Source: Rhodospirillales bacterium (GTDB taxonomy: Bacteria > Pseudomonadota > Alphaproteobacteria > Rhodospirillales_A > JACZKS01). Taken from it: a DNA stretch of 6,275 nt. The notes under the pieces are model-generated. The model had not been told where the DNA came from and made no database searches. It saw only the letters and a list, made by a program, of their open reading frames with translations. Location of the stretch: NCBI GenBank assembly GCA_018648445.1, contig JABGRG010000140.1, positions 1,991 to 8,265 on the forward strand, read 5' to 3'. The position numbers and the translations under genes were made by a program. Within the stretch, counting starts at the first letter, position 1, and every line of letters begins with the position of its first letter. Positions 5,343 through 6,275 of this stretch are shown piece by piece.

Positions 5343-5987
5343 TTATGCATACGACGTAAGCGACGCAGGAGAAACCGGCCTGCGCTTTTCGGCCATAAAT
5401 GTCCGGCAGCGCCTTTGATATCCCGAGACATCTTCACTGAGAGTAAGTTCAATCTCTTTGACTGGCAGCTTAAGGACTGCATCTCGCTCTTCACCGGTGG
5501 CCTCTACCACACCACCACGGTTTGCCATTTCACTAAACGAGCGATATGCCATGGGTATTATTTCACGCGCACCAGGGAGTGGATCATCCACCATAGCAGC
5601 CGCCCGTGTTACAGCCATGGCATGGGGCCATCTATCTTTTCCCCATTGCGCGACGGAATTCTCCCAAATATTTCGAGGCACAATTTTCCGGGTTTCAAGA
5701 ACCTGATTTGGCTGGATCACCACAGCTGACAGCAAACGCGCTCTATGCGCTGGGTTTTTCGTCATTTCTGCGTTGGTGGTCCCAACATAAATTAGTACGT
5801 CGCGACCTGGCCGGAAGTCTGATCGCAAACGATCACCAACAGATTTTTTGGTAAATGAAACACAAGGCCATTCGTCGCCGATTGGCCCCCACTCACTTTT
5901 CAAAAACACTCGTCCATCCGGACGCATTAAATCGACTACTTTCAAATTGGCACTCCAATTTTGAGCTCGGCTACAACGCGCTTTCAC
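5343..5987 (-). CDS. Uncharacterised protein, possible EVE/PUA-like domain
   Basis: I do not firmly recognise this 214-aa protein. Its core runs SDFRPGRDVLIYVGTT (about 56-71), then ARLLSAVVIQPNQVLET (83-99), RWPHAMAVTRAAAMVDDP (119-136) and a following helix with YRSFSEMANRGG (148-159). A strand opening GRDVLIYVGT, then a strand giving R-LL-AVV, then WP-A plus a hydrophobic strand, recalls EVE and other PUA-superfamily domains. These read modified bases in DNA or RNA and often accompany restriction enzymes. This is a pattern impression, not a motif match. The only upstream start is GTG at 5985-5987, since an in-frame TAA precedes it. The GTG overlaps the end of the previous gene by 17 nt and lacks a strong ribosome site, so translational coupling is likely. 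ATG at Met21 is an alternative. No membrane segments are seen. Confidence 0.75.
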   Translation of the reverse strand: MKARCSRAQNWSANLKVVDLMRPDGRVFLKSEWGPIGDEWPCVSFTKKSVGDRLRSDFRPGRDVLIYVGTTNAEMTKNPAHRARLLSAVVIQPNQVLETRKIVPRNIWENSVAQWGKDRWPHAMAVTRAAAMVDDPLPGAREIIPMAYRSFSEMANRGGVVEATGEERDAVLKLPVKEIELTLSEDVSGYQRRCRTFMAEKRRPVSPASLTSYA

Positions 5988-6275
5988 GAACCGTATTATT
6001 ACCGGGCTTTCTTAAATTTATTATTCGGCTGACGTCGACAGAATTATTATCTGCCAAAGGAGCCTCGCCCTTTTTCTTCCCAAGCTGAGAAACGCTCGCG
6101 AGCTTCTGAAGCTCAGCAGCTCCTTCTAATGCTCTGGCATCTGCATCAAACAATTCAAACCACGGCAATCCTGCATCTGTATAATCAGATGCCGAAGGCG
6201 GTGTCGTCGGGGGAACCTCTCCTGTGATTGCCAACCATGTTGTTGAATTTGCAATCGTCACAAAGCACTTACTAG
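5971..6275 (-). CDS. C-terminal fragment of a larger protein, cut by the window edge
   Basis: The frame is open from the window edge to a TAG at 5971-5973, giving about 100 residues. A GTG at 6259-6261 could be called a start, but no ribosome site precedes it, and the in-frame upstream residues (SKCF) join smoothly to VTIANSTTWLAITGE, so this is most likely the end of a longer gene. Visible features are PPTTPPSASDYTDAGLPWFELFD, a small acidic-aromatic block, then ASVSQLGKKKGEAPLADNNSVD and a basic tail IINLRKPG before VRESAL. This looks like a conserved C-terminal extension of uncharacterised accessory-region proteins, but I cannot name the family. The natural-looking C-terminus and the 17-nt overlap argue for two separate co-translated genes here rather than one frameshifted gene. 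Confidence 0.7.
   Translation of the reverse strand, partial: SKCFVTIANSTTWLAITGEVPPTTPPSASDYTDAGLPWFELFDADARALEGAAELQKLASVSQLGKKKGEAPLADNNSVDVSRIINLRKPGNNTVRESAL

Noticed and set aside
5253..5729. 158-aa plus-strand frame
   Set aside because: It has no ribosome site and no domain, with many Cys/His/Arg typical of antisense frames. The opposite strand holds a more protein-like sequence with a coupled start.
1..6275. CRISPR array, tRNA, rRNA, insertion-sequence termini or transposase
   Set aside because: I saw no regularly spaced direct repeats, no tRNA cloverleaf or rRNA signature, and no transposase motifs or terminal inverted repeats with target duplications.

Overview
The window reads as accessory DNA from a proteobacterium. 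All six supported genes lie on the minus strand. Genes are of moderate GC content, and the control region at 5137-5342 is clearly AT-rich. A HigBA-type toxin-antitoxin pair, tightly overlapping genes and modular cassettes separated by regulatory or structured noncoding DNA suggest a defence or mobile island. The sequence does not support a genus. An alphaproteobacterium is a guess from protein flavour only.

Layout in order of transcription, right to left. (1) 6275-5971 is the C-terminal part of a gene that runs off the window edge. It overlaps by 17 nt a 214-aa protein (5987-5343) that may carry an EVE/PUA-like modified-base-reader fold. (2) 5342-5137 is a short AT-rich control region. It has a TTGACA-type promoter and five exact copies of TTCCAC/GTGGAA, two of them forming a perfect 11-bp inverted repeat. 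(3) 5136-1324 is a compact three-gene operon: a GSU2403-type nucleotidyltransferase-fold protein, a Hanks-type Ser/Thr protein kinase whose start overlaps it by 17 nt, and a 537-aa TPR-like protein starting 2 nt after the kinase stop. (4) 1323-695 has no convincing gene but is packed with GC-rich perfect hairpins, so it may be a structured RNA or a palindromic repeat element. (5) 694-76 is a higBA module, toxin first. Its promoter carries a perfect 12-bp palindrome exactly inside a 17-bp spacer and predicts an almost leaderless toxin mRNA. Bases 75-1 show nothing I can name.

The most interesting part is the nucleotidyltransferase-kinase-TPR operon. Pairs of a nucleotidyltransferase-fold protein with a kinase are known in toxin-antitoxin biology: in mycobacterial TglT-TakA a kinase-like antitoxin phosphorylates a nucleotidyltransferase toxin. 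An analogous unit with a large TPR sensor or scaffold, sitting next to higBA, is a plausible undescribed toxin-antitoxin or anti-phage system. The gene families and gene order are seen in the sequence; the system-level function is inference.
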